Assembly: GCF_021390195.1 (NCBI RefSeq)
Contig: NZ_CP090003.1
Location: 1,786,001 to 1,850,000, forward strand
Reading direction: 5' to 3'
Source of the DNA: Flagellimonas sp. CMM7
Lineage (GTDB): Bacteria > Bacteroidota > Bacteroidia > Flavobacteriales > Flavobacteriaceae
Length of the DNA: 64,000 bases
This document shows, piece after piece, positions 17,735-24,861 of this stretch. The notes under the pieces are model-generated. The model did no database searches. It was not told the DNA's origin and saw only the letters and a list, made by a program, of their open reading frames with translations. How positions within the stretch are numbered: the stretch's first letter is position 1; every line of letters begins with the position of its first letter. The position numbers and the translations under genes are program-made.

Positions 17735-18061
17735 ATGGGAAAATTTATGTACAAGACAAAACGTTATAATTCCAAATTGGAATTGATGTCCGAAAATAAT
17801 TTAACACCCGAACGGTTTAAATCCTTAGAGGCTATGGGTCGAATCCAAAAAACCACAGAGGATGATATGGTAGACTTTGCAGGTGTTCACATTGAACAGA
17901 AAAATAAATACAAGTACAAAGGAATAGAATACCGTGATATGGCACACGTTTGTAATTCGCTTGGCTTTAGCCGTAGGAAGTACAGCGCACTAAGAAAATC
18001 AGGGCAGATAAAAAGTATCAATAACCAAAACGTCGAGACCGATGAACACAAAAAAGTATAA
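17735..18061 (+). CDS. Element-encoded protein with a NUMOD-like C-terminal motif, function unknown
   Basis: 108 aa. The N-terminal half (RFKSLEAMGRIQKT) and the C-terminal half (YKGIEYRDMAHVCNSLGFSR followed by RKYSALRKSGQI) both look like short helical DNA-recognition units. The latter resembles NUMOD1-type modules found in DNA-binding proteins. The start could be the first ATG or Met5. Its last 20 bases overlap the next gene, indicating coupled translation. Confidence 0.5.
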   Translation: MGKFMYKTKRYNSKLELMSENNLTPERFKSLEAMGRIQKTTEDDMVDFAGVHIEQKNKYKYKGIEYRDMAHVCNSLGFSRRKYSALRKSGQIKSINNQNVETDEHKKV

Positions 18062-18953
18062 AAGGAATCCAAAGCAGAACTTCAAGGTAAATTGGAGCGA
18101 GATTATTGTAAGTGATAAGCTTAACAGCAATGAAAAAATGCTGCTAATGTATATCCTAAGGCATCATAAAAATCATTGTAAATTCGATTACAAAAAGCTG
18201 TTCAACGCTCAAATTTGTAAGGACTTGAATATTAGCAAGCCCACTTTGAATACGCATCGCAAAGGATTAGAGGATAAAAACTTCATTGAGGTTAAGACCA
18301 AAATGAACGGCAGACTTGTCAAGCTTTCCAGAGAAAATCGAAAGAGTTCACCGCTTATCTATCAGCCAAAATTTGCCAAGTTGAAGAAGTTGAACCTCAT
18401 TAAGGAGGAGAAAAGTTCTTTTAAGGAAACCTACGATAAAAAGGCAGGTAATGCTTCATCATTGAAACTTAGCAACGGACAGGATATTACATACACAGAC
18501 CTTTCCAAATTAAGTGACACTAAATTGTATTGGATAAAAATGCATGGTAAGTACGAAAACCGTAATACCAAAGCTCTTAAGAGCACAATAATTTCGATAC
18601 AGCGTTCCTATCAACGGCATAACCAGGAAGCAGGAAAAATAGTGAGTAGATTGTTCTACAAAGAGGGAGAACGCTCTTATTTCACTGTGCCTCCTGCTGG
18701 AGAATTACCAAAAACTAATGGTTCAGAGGAAAGTAATGATAATAAAACCAGTACCATTATAACTGTCGAGAGTAAACCCGAAAGCAATAAAAGTGAGTCG
18801 GATAAACAAATGGATAAGTATTTGGAAAGTGTATCAAATAAGAGCTCCGAGCCAAAAGACGAACCTATGACAGAAGAAGAGCAAACGGAAAAAGCTATGG
18901 TCGAGGCGGCTGCTATGGTTGAATCGATAGAACATAATAGAAGGAGGAGATAA
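18042..18953 (+). CDS. Winged-helix replication-initiator-like protein
   Basis: 303 aa. The N-terminal winged helix (about 15-100) contains LNSNEKMLLMYILRHHKNHC and the recognition-helix stretch DLNISKPTLNTHRKGLEDKN. A central basic region follows (about 100-215), and the last 85 residues are low-complexity and charged (SNDNKTSTI...EQTEKAMVEAA). It overlaps the preceding gene by 20 bases. Directly downstream is a nested dyad that could be the DNA target, so a role in element replication or copy control is plausible. It is not a recognised RepA/RepB family. Confidence 0.5.
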   Translation: MNTKKYKRNPKQNFKVNWSEIIVSDKLNSNEKMLLMYILRHHKNHCKFDYKKLFNAQICKDLNISKPTLNTHRKGLEDKNFIEVKTKMNGRLVKLSRENRKSSPLIYQPKFAKLKKLNLIKEEKSSFKETYDKKAGNASSLKLSNGQDITYTDLSKLSDTKLYWIKMHGKYENRNTKALKSTIISIQRSYQRHNQEAGKIVSRLFYKEGERSYFTVPPAGELPKTNGSEESNDNKTSTIITVESKPESNKSESDKQMDKYLESVSNKSSEPKDEPMTEEEQTEKAMVEAAAMVESIEHNRRRR

Positions 18954-18994
18954 ACCAGTATAATTTCAGCATTTGACATCAATTTTTAAAATTG

Positions 18995-19103
18995 CTGGAA
19001 ACATCAGTAAAATTTATGCTTTGCAAGATTGATAGTAAAGAAATTTTACTTCTATTTTGTTTTAAAATCTTTGCAAATCCTAGTATTTACTGACACTTTC
19101 CAG
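18995..19103. other. Nested dyad, candidate replication origin or operator
   Basis: The outer arms CTGGAAA..TCAGTAAA (18995-19011) and TTTACTGA...TTTCCAG (19086-19103) are reverse complements apart from the 2-3-nt spacer. Inside lie an imperfect pair TTTGCAAGATT / AATCTTTGCAAA and a central AGTAAA...TTTACT. Another TAGTAAAGA copy follows at 19109-19117. The region is AT-rich and lies just after the replication-initiator-like gene. Confidence 0.55.
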
Positions 19104-19238
19104 TTTGCTAGTAAAGATTCTTTACATAATTATACTAACGTATAATAGTATATTATATATACGCCTTACGGCGATATATTGAATACAAAGTAGTATCCGT
19201 AAAAGTTTTTAAACTCAGTTGTAAACGAAAAAGAAGAA

Positions 19239-19340
19239 ATGATTGGCAAAGGGGAGGCACTGAAGGTGCCGAAACCATTTGACAATTCATTTTGGATTAA
19301 CGATGTACAACAAATTGAGTGGTGCGCCCGATTTTTCTAA
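19239..19340 (+). CDS. Possible small protein (33 aa)
   Basis: ATG at 19239 reads MIGKGEALKVPKPFDNSFWI and then NDVQQIEWCARFF before TAA. The frame is also open upstream to 19202. The composition (Trp, Phe, Cys) looks protein-like, but the 3' end overlaps a terminator-like hairpin and nothing else supports expression. Confidence 0.25.
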   Translation: MIGKGEALKVPKPFDNSFWINDVQQIEWCARFF

Positions 19341-19362
19341 ATGAAAATTTCGGGTGTTTTTA
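19323..19362 (+). terminator. Probable terminator
   Basis: GCGCCCGATTTTTC and GAAAATTTCGGGTG form an imperfect stem (with G-U pairs) around TAAAT, followed by TTTTTAT. It lies upstream of the gene at 19419. Confidence 0.5.
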
Positions 19363-19418
19363 TATCAGATCGGCAGATAAACTAAGCTGCCAACAATTAA
19401 TTTTAAATCATAAGAAGA

Positions 19419-20006
19419 ATGAAAGATTTTAGAAGAAAGGTCATCAAGACCAATGAAATCGAAAAACAGAATTTAATCAAGGAATTTGGCAATCTGTCCA
19501 ATAATGTAAATCAGCTTAAACTGGATTTAAACGCCAAGTTAGATCCTACCTTTAACCTTGCGGACGTGGTGGACTTCATTGAAAATCCAAAATCATTGGA
19601 AACTCTTTTCAAAGAGGTGGAAAAATCCGCCATAAAGCAAAGGGCAAAGAATCAGGGCGTAACATTGGCTCAGCTAGAGCAGCTAGAAAACGTGGAGCTG
19701 AACAAACAGCAATTGGACTTCCTAGCAAGAGCCAATAAGTTAAAAGGCTCTAATCTGTTTGCAAAAGGAATGACAAGTGAGGATTGGCTGGTCAACAATG
19801 AAATAAAAATAACTGAAAAGGTGGATGAGGTGTTCACAGCACTCACCACCACTTATACATCCAGTGAACAGGCCAATGATAGATTAGAACTGGTAGAGCT
19901 ATTTAATAGATATATAGACAAGTATGGTGATAGCCATACAATCAAAAGAATCCTTACCAGTGGCAACAGACCAAACTTGGACTTTATCAATTACGGCATA
20001 CAATAA
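19419..20006 (+). CDS. Element protein of unknown function, mostly helical
   Basis: 195 aa, highly charged and helical, with a likely coiled coil at the N-terminus (KTNEIEKQNLIKEFGNLSNN) and near 60-100. It has no signal peptide, membrane segment or recognised catalytic motif. It is preceded by an AGAAGA stretch and followed after about 65 bp by a strong terminator, so it forms a single-gene unit. A structural or DNA-partition accessory role is possible but unproven. Confidence 0.5.
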   Translation: MKDFRRKVIKTNEIEKQNLIKEFGNLSNNVNQLKLDLNAKLDPTFNLADVVDFIENPKSLETLFKEVEKSAIKQRAKNQGVTLAQLEQLENVELNKQQLDFLARANKLKGSNLFAKGMTSEDWLVNNEIKITEKVDEVFTALTTTYTSSEQANDRLELVELFNRYIDKYGDSHTIKRILTSGNRPNLDFINYGIQ

Positions 20007-20840
20007 ATCTTCTTCTGTGATTAAAATGGTATCGGAGCCTTTGACCCTCTGGTGCTTTTTTCATGTTAAGGAAGCGCATAGTTAATTCTATGCGCTTTTT
20101 TTGCGCATTGCTCACCAACTATACCACAGGCCGGACAACGGCGAACGTAATCGTCTGAAAATTCCGACTGGAAGGAAGATAGATGTACACTTTGCCAACG
20201 ATGCAATTTTTCACCCGTGGAAAGAAAGTCCGTATTACGGCCACTTTAGTCTATAGTTACAAATACAACATTCTGTTCAATAAGTAACAAATATCACAAC
20301 GTGCGAAAGCCGATTATTGCCAGTAAATTCCAAAAAAATTCGGGAGCTTTTTTGATTTTTTAGCCAAGAAAATTAGCTGACTCAAGGAAAAAAGACGTTA
20401 AAAATCGGAGCACTCCCAATTATTGATACAGACGATAACAGCGTATCAAATGCTCAAAAGAGGTGTACATACCAAATTCACAAAAAACAGATGCAGGGCG
20501 ACTAATATCATCCTACATTAATCCGCTAGAAAATAAAATGAAGTCTTTTTTTAAAAAAGGTAGGTGGTGTCCTCCTTCTTATATGGGCTTATGAGGTTAC
20601 AGCACGTAGGTTACGTAAGATTTCAATATAAAATTACCACTTCTTTGCCATTCATTAAAGAAAATACGTTAAGTCAAAGAATAAAAGCGTTCAATTTCAA
20701 TCATCTGAATTTCAACTAATTAATTCCTGAAATCAACGTCAATTGATAATATTTTCGTACGGGTAAGGTTATTTTTATAGTGTTACATAACATAAACGCC
20801 CGTTTAAGTTTTGTATCAAATTATCTAAAGCCTGTCAATT
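20007..20840. other. 834-bp non-coding stretch upstream of the small serine recombinase
   Basis: After a terminator (20072-20102) a short frame without a start codon reads IPTGRKIDVHFANDAIF and ends in ESPYYGHFSL at 20256, a possible relic. TTGATAC / GTATCAA arms occur near 20422-20450 and TGTTA-CA-TAACA at 20781-20792. The latter two may belong to a resolution site for the downstream recombinase. No convincing gene is seen. Confidence 0.4.
20072..20102 (+). terminator. Rho-independent terminator
   Basis: AAGCGCATAG and CTATGCGCTT form a perfect 10-bp stem with a 6-nt loop, followed by an uninterrupted T tract. It terminates transcription from the 195-aa protein gene. Confidence 0.9.
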
Positions 20841-21509
20841 ATGGAAAAATATGTCGCTTACTACAGAACCTCAACTTCGGACCAAAATTTAGGACTGGAT
20901 GCACAACAAAGTCAAGTGCTGGCACATTTGACCAGAAATAGCGATAACCAATTATTAAAAGAATTCCAAGAGCAGGAAACTGGAACCAATAAGAAACACC
21001 GACCAAAGTTGGCCGAGGCCATCGCACTGTGTAAACAAGAGAATGCAACGCTGATAATAGCTAAACTAGACAGGCTTTCCCGTAACGTTGCGTTTATATC
21101 CTCATTGATGGACAGTAAGGTGAAGTTTAAAGCCCTTGACCTGCCTGATGCCACCAACCTTACCATACACATATTCGCAGCCATTGCACAGCATGAGGCC
21201 GACCTTATATCGCAACGTACAAGGACAGCACTACAACAATTAAAGAAGCAAGGGATAAAGCTTGGTAACCCCCAAAACCTGACCCAAGAAGCTAGAGAAC
21301 TAGGGGCGTTTGCCAATAGGACAAAAGCCAAGGAAAATCCAAATAACGTAAAGGCAAACGCCCATATAGCACTACTAAAGAAAGAGGGGCTTACCCTACG
21401 CCAAATGGCTTGCAAACTCAACGAATCTGGCTTTAAGACAAGTACGGGCAAGCAATTCGGAGCTAATACGGTACGCCGATTGCTGAACAAACTAAAGCAG
21501 ACAGCATAA
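20841..21509 (+). CDS. Small serine recombinase (resolvase family)
   Basis: 222 aa. The catalytic domain starts YVAYYRTSTSDQ (nucleophile S11) and includes IIAKLDRLSRNVAFI and AAIAQHEADLISQRT. The C-terminal part (LTLRQMACKLNESGFKTSTG, then NTVRRLLNKL) is a helix-turn-helix for site binding. It lacks the zinc ribbon and long C-terminus of the large recombinase in the same element, so it should act as a resolvase or invertase. The long non-coding region upstream is the natural place for its site. Confidence 0.88.
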   Translation: MEKYVAYYRTSTSDQNLGLDAQQSQVLAHLTRNSDNQLLKEFQEQETGTNKKHRPKLAEAIALCKQENATLIIAKLDRLSRNVAFISSLMDSKVKFKALDLPDATNLTIHIFAAIAQHEADLISQRTRTALQQLKKQGIKLGNPQNLTQEARELGAFANRTKAKENPNNVKANAHIALLKKEGLTLRQMACKLNESGFKTSTGKQFGANTVRRLLNKLKQTA

Positions 21510-21561
21510 TTCTAGGCGAAAACAAAGGCATCACATAAATAAATAGTCGTGAGTTGCAACG

Positions 21562-21741
21562 TTAACATGACCCTTTAATCGGTTCTATAAAAGTATTATC
21601 AGCTCTCGTTACTAATGATCCCCATTTGTCTTTCTCATCCCAATATGCGGTTAGTATTCCATAACAGTTACATTCTATCAAACTAATCGCAAATAGTAGT
21701 GCCAAAAAACTTCTTTTGGTAAAATCGAATCCTTTCTTCAT
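21562..21741 (-). CDS. Small lipoprotein (59 aa), previously easy to miss
   Basis: From ATG 21741 the minus strand encodes MKKGFDFTKRSFLALLFAIS, then LIEC (a lipobox-like end, Cys24) and NCYGILTAYWDEKDKWGSLV to a TAA at 21562. A basic start, a hydrophobic core and a Cys make it a typical short lipoprotein. It overlaps the last 59 bases of the 275-aa secreted-protein gene in another frame, suggesting a co-translated pair. Function unknown. Confidence 0.6.
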   Translation of the reverse strand: MKKGFDFTKRSFLALLFAISLIECNCYGILTAYWDEKDKWGSLVTRADNTFIEPIKGSC

Positions 21742-22450
21742 CTTCTTGGGTTGTATCGGGCATCGTTAGTTCAAAACATAGAATCTCTTGTAAGCTTCTT
21801 CTTTCTTCTTTATGAGGTACAATGTTATTTAGTTCCAGAGGTCCAAAGCTCTTTTCAATTTCCATGAAAAAATAATCAATTAATTTCCAAAGTTTTTGCT
21901 TGAATAGTGCCAAATAAAGACTTCCGCTTGGAACTTCAAGTTCAGAAATGTCCATACAAATTGTTCTTGAAGCAAATACCAATGTCATGTTAGCAGCTAA
22001 CGGCGCAATCTTTACCATAACTGATCTTGGGTTAGTCGATTTTGTCTCGAACTTTTTATGCTGCTCTTTTGAGAAACAAGCTTTAAGTAAATGCCGATTA
22101 AGCTCTTTAAGAAAAGCGGAATCGGTAAAAATATCATTTAGTTCGCCACTGTATTTTGCAGAATTATCTGCTCCGGAATTTGCAGATATTTTTACGTCAG
22201 CCGCAGTATAATATTCTGTCAAGGAACCATGCTCATCCCTAAATAGATTTTGATAAACCTGCTGCAATCCTTCAACACCTTTTTGTTTTATTAGAGGACA
22301 ATTGCAGTCCGCAAGGACTTTTGCCAACTTTTCATTTGAGTATGTAGTGTGGTTCACGTATTTGAAACCTTGTTTTTTTTCTAGTTGAAATGGCTGACTT
22401 TTTACATACATAAATGTAAATAGCAGAAAAAGCAATGGTAGTCCTTTCAT
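21683..22450 (-). CDS. Secreted protein of unknown function
   Basis: 255 aa from the ATG at 22450, which begins with a signal peptide (MKGLPLLFLLFTFMYVKSQP). A longer frame from 22525 adds an unlikely basic leader. The mature part has a CNC motif (residues about 49-51), several more cysteines and a mixed alpha/beta composition ending in FFGTTICD. I do not recognise a domain. The 59-aa lipoprotein gene overlaps its 3' end. It is divergently placed from the recombinase gene. Confidence 0.55.
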   Translation of the reverse strand: MKGLPLLFLLFTFMYVKSQPFQLEKKQGFKYVNHTTYSNEKLAKVLADCNCPLIKQKGVEGLQQVYQNLFRDEHGSLTEYYTAADVKISANSGADNSAKYSGELNDIFTDSAFLKELNRHLLKACFSKEQHKKFETKSTNPRSVMVKIAPLAANMTLVFASRTICMDISELEVPSGSLYLALFKQKLWKLIDYFFMEIEKSFGPLELNNIVPHKEERRSLQEILCFELTMPDTTQEDEERIRFYQKKFFGTTICD

Positions 22451-22571
22451 TGTTCTGGTCTTTAATTTACTGAACCTTTTTATAACACTAAGATACCTAA
22501 CCTTTTTAAGTACTTTTATTAACAATAGATTGGCGAAAATCTATATATAAGGGTTCAAGCTGAATTTTATT

Positions 22572-22811
22572 TCACTCCTTTTCATACCCTAACAATTCAT
22601 TGTAATCAATTTCAAAGGCCTCTGCAAACTTGACAATGGTGGATAATCTTGGCTCTTGTAAACCCTTTTCGTATTTCCTGATGTTTTCTCTATCAATGCC
22701 TATTCTTGCTCCTACATCCATTTGAGACATCTCTCTTTTCAATCTAATCTCTAATATCTTTTCAGCAAACTTTCTTAAAGGTTCGCTGGTATCTTTTTTA
22801 TTATCAGCCAT
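22572..22811 (-). CDS. XRE-family transcriptional regulator
   Basis: 79 aa, a single helix-turn-helix domain: LEIRLKREMSQMDVGARIGI, then DRENIRKYEKGLQEPRLSTI and IDYNELLGYEKE. It is the size of a phage- or plasmid-type repressor. A perfect inverted repeat lies between it and the divergent DUF4468-like gene, overlapping that gene's -33 region, so it probably represses the pair and itself. Confidence 0.85.
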   Translation of the reverse strand: MADNKKDTSEPLRKFAEKILEIRLKREMSQMDVGARIGIDRENIRKYEKGLQEPRLSTIVKFAEAFEIDYNELLGYEKE

Positions 22812-22848
22812 TTATTCGCAACATTAAATGGCAATTTGACAACAAAAG

Positions 22849-22874
22849 CGAGTAAACAAGGGATTGTTTACTCG
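22849..22874. promoter_or_regulatory. XRE operator (perfect 11-bp inverted repeat)
   Basis: CGAGTAAACAA and TTGTTTACTCG are separated by GGGA. The right arm supplies the TTG of a Bacteroidota -33 box, with TATCTTTG (-7) at 22884-22891. Binding would therefore block the rightward promoter. The half-site GTTTAC recurs at 26785-26802. Confidence 0.75.
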
Positions 22875-22883
22875 GCAAAATTA

Positions 22884-22891
22884 TATCTTTG
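22884..22891 (+). promoter_or_regulatory. -7 promoter box for the DUF4468-like gene
   Basis: TATCTTTG fits TAnnTTTG, and the TTG at 22864 lies about 19 bp upstream as the -33 element. The ATG is 27 bp downstream, giving a short leader. Confidence 0.6.
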
Positions 22892-22918
22892 ATTGGTAAT
22901 CTAAAAAATCAAAACCTT

Positions 22919-23455
22919 ATGAAAAGTACGACCAGCTTAATCATGTTATTGTTTTCAATATGCCTTACGGCACAGGATGCCACAAAATTTGAGTATCAGG
23001 AAAAGGGACTGAACGATTACGTTATTACTTATACGGAGGGTAAAACGGCTGATGAAATTTATACTAGCGCACTTAATTGGATAAAGGAAACCTACAAAAA
23101 CCCAGACGAGGTACTTAAAGCGACTATCGGGAGTAAAAAAATCAGGTTAACAGGGGTTGCATCCAATTTATTGATTATAAAGAAGAAGCATACTTTTCCT
23201 TTAAAATACACTGTTGAAATTGCTGTAAAAGATGGACGTTACAAATTTGAAATCTTTTCCATAGAGACTCCTCCCAACGAGTATGGAAGTGGGGCTGATT
23301 ATAAAAACATAGAGGGTATTAAGACCAAAAAAACCATGGTAAAGAACTTTGGCGGATCACCTAGCAGAATTGAGAATTACTTCAATGACCTTAACGAAAG
23401 CCTTAAAAACTATATCGGATCAGGAAGTCTTGGAAGGGAGGATGAGGATTGGTAA
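22919..23455 (+). CDS. Secreted DUF4468-like protein
   Basis: 178 aa from the ATG at 22919, which starts a signal peptide (MKSTTSLIMLLFSICLTAQ). The body (GKTADEIYTSALNWIKETYK, IRLTGVASNLLIIKKK, KYTVEIAVKDGRYKFEIF) matches the DUF4468 beta-alpha pattern found in many Bacteroidota periplasmic proteins; function unknown. It is transcribed divergently from the XRE regulator across a perfect operator and is the probable target of that regulator. Confidence 0.7.
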   Translation: MKSTTSLIMLLFSICLTAQDATKFEYQEKGLNDYVITYTEGKTADEIYTSALNWIKETYKNPDEVLKATIGSKKIRLTGVASNLLIIKKKHTFPLKYTVEIAVKDGRYKFEIFSIETPPNEYGSGADYKNIEGIKTKKTMVKNFGGSPSRIENYFNDLNESLKNYIGSGSLGREDEDW

Positions 23456-23799
23456 ATATTTAAGTACTGCCCAAAAGGTAAATAAGTTTATGTAAGAGCA
23501 AAAGATGTAACAAATTAAGGCTAGGTAAGATTATACATTCAAGGCCTTACCTCAGCTCCCAATAATGCCATAACAATCCGTATGCATCTAAAGTATGGCC
23601 TGATTTTAATATAGTAAGGAACACATTGCTTTTAACTTTCCCTCTAAAATATTGAAAACTAGTTTTTATCGGGTTTATTCTTATTTTGGCGGTATATAGA
23701 TGTAAAATACATCTATATAAACAAGTTGTGCGGAACTAAAACTTAACTTATAGAATATCACTCCCGCCTAAAAAAACAATTAATTGAGTCCGACAAAAA
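23456..23799. other. Spacer with the leading cassette boundary
   Basis: 344 bp without a gene. It holds an imperfect AGGTAAG / CTTACCT pair (about 23522-23562), the perfect hairpin at 23693-23719 and the GTTGTGC boundary at 23725-23731, after which the Mrr cassette starts. Confidence 0.6.
23693..23731 (+). repeat. attC-like half site in front of the Mrr cassette
   Basis: TATATAGATGTA and TACATCTATATA form a perfect 12-bp hairpin with an AAA loop. AACAA and then GTTGTGC (23725-23731) follow. GTTGTGC is the exact complement of GCACAAC at 24713-24719 behind the Mrr gene. The mirror-image left boundary is not seen. Confidence 0.55.
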
Positions 23800-24684
23800 A
23801 TGATTTTCGAATACAAAGAATTCTCAGATCCAAGTGATATTTATAATAATCCACACGATCGCAAATGCGAGTTTTGCTATGAGAAATTAAATGTAGTTGA
23901 CCTTTCAAATGATACATGGTTAATTAAGGACAGTGAGATTATAGATGCCCACGGAACTATAAGAGAAGGTTATAAAGAGGAGGGCTTGGAAGATTGCTAT
24001 CTCAATCTTGACATGGATACAAAGAGCGCAGAAACGTGGATGGATTTTTGCGACACATGCGGTTGGTGGAGAATATTCAAAAATTTCACAATTTGTGCTG
24101 AAGTATGGCAAGTTTGGGATATTTTTTTTACTTGTACCGGCTCACTTAGGAACTTAGAGGCAATTAACATAAATGCACCATTAAATGAAGTTTCTCAATA
24201 TCTAATTGCAAAATACCAAGACAGATTTTCTATTAACCCAAGACTATTCGAGGAGGTGGTAGGTAGCGTTTTTAAGGGCGTCGGTTATAATGTTCATGTG
24301 ACCGGATATAGCAATGATGGAGGTATCGATGTTGTGCTTGGCAGTTCCTCTCAAAAAATGATTGGAGTTCAAGTAAAGCGTTATAAAAATAAAATCAAAG
24401 TGGAGCAAATACGTGCATTCGCTGGCGCACTTTTACTTAACGGTTATAACAAGGGGGTTTTTGTAACTACATCTGACTATCAACCGGGAGCAATTTCAGC
24501 AGCTGAGTCATTCAAGAAAAAAACTCTGCCAATACACCTATTGAACTCTCAACAGTTTTATGACTCCTTAAAAATTTCTCAAAAATCCAAATTTGACCCA
24601 TCAGAAATTCTTCAAATGATTTCAGATAATCAAATTAAACGGCTGCCATATTCCGGCTGGGTAACGCCACAGGCTAGTCTTTAG
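23800..24684 (+). CDS. Mrr-like restriction endonuclease with zinc-binding N-terminus
   Basis: 294 aa. The N-terminal half carries two CxxC pairs (C23-C26 and C84-C87), a likely zinc ribbon. The C-terminal half (about 145-265) is an Mrr-type nuclease: E151, SNDGGIDVVL (D177) and QVKRYK (Q191, K193) form the PD-(D/E)xK core, with a following NGYNKGVFVTTSDY segment. Mrr-family enzymes cut modified or foreign DNA, so a defence role against phage or plasmids is likely. It is the first of three same-strand cassettes bounded by attC-like sites. No methyltransferase partner is present, consistent with a type IV system. Confidence 0.75.
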   Translation: MIFEYKEFSDPSDIYNNPHDRKCEFCYEKLNVVDLSNDTWLIKDSEIIDAHGTIREGYKEEGLEDCYLNLDMDTKSAETWMDFCDTCGWWRIFKNFTICAEVWQVWDIFFTCTGSLRNLEAININAPLNEVSQYLIAKYQDRFSINPRLFEEVVGSVFKGVGYNVHVTGYSNDGGIDVVLGSSSQKMIGVQVKRYKNKIKVEQIRAFAGALLLNGYNKGVFVTTSDYQPGAISAAESFKKKTLPIHLLNSQQFYDSLKISQKSKFDPSEILQMISDNQIKRLPYSGWVTPQASL

Positions 24685-24712
24685 TATTGTTTGTCAAAGT
24701 AATTAAAGCTAC

Positions 24713-24845
24713 GCACAACATTGGCTATAATTCATTGCTGCATTCTTGCTAACTTTAAACCAAATAACAAATAAACGGCTGGATTTCATAGGGACAATTT
24801 CCGTTGGAAATGTCCGCAACGAAATCATAGCCGTGACCGTTACCA
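24713..24845 (+). repeat. attC-like recombination site 1 (behind the Mrr gene)
   Basis: The outer boxes are GCACAAC (24713-24719) and GTTACCA (24839-24845). The inner arms GGCTATAATTCATTGC (24723-24738) and GCAACGAAATCATAGCC (24816-24832) are complementary apart from one unpaired base and G-T pairs. An extra hairpin (GGACA-A-TTTCC / GGAAATGTCC, 24792-24815) sits in the variable part. The layout matches integron attC sites. Confidence 0.65.
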
Positions 24846-24861
24846 GTAATTTGAAGAAACA

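Noticed and set aside
20105-20256. Open frame ending in ESPYYGHFSL as a gene
   Set aside because: It has no start codon and runs through a strong terminator; noted only as a possible relic.
23693-23719. Perfect hairpin read as a terminator for the DUF4468-like gene
   Set aside because: It is AT-rich with no T tract and 240 bp away; its link to the GTTGTGC boundary fits a cassette site better.
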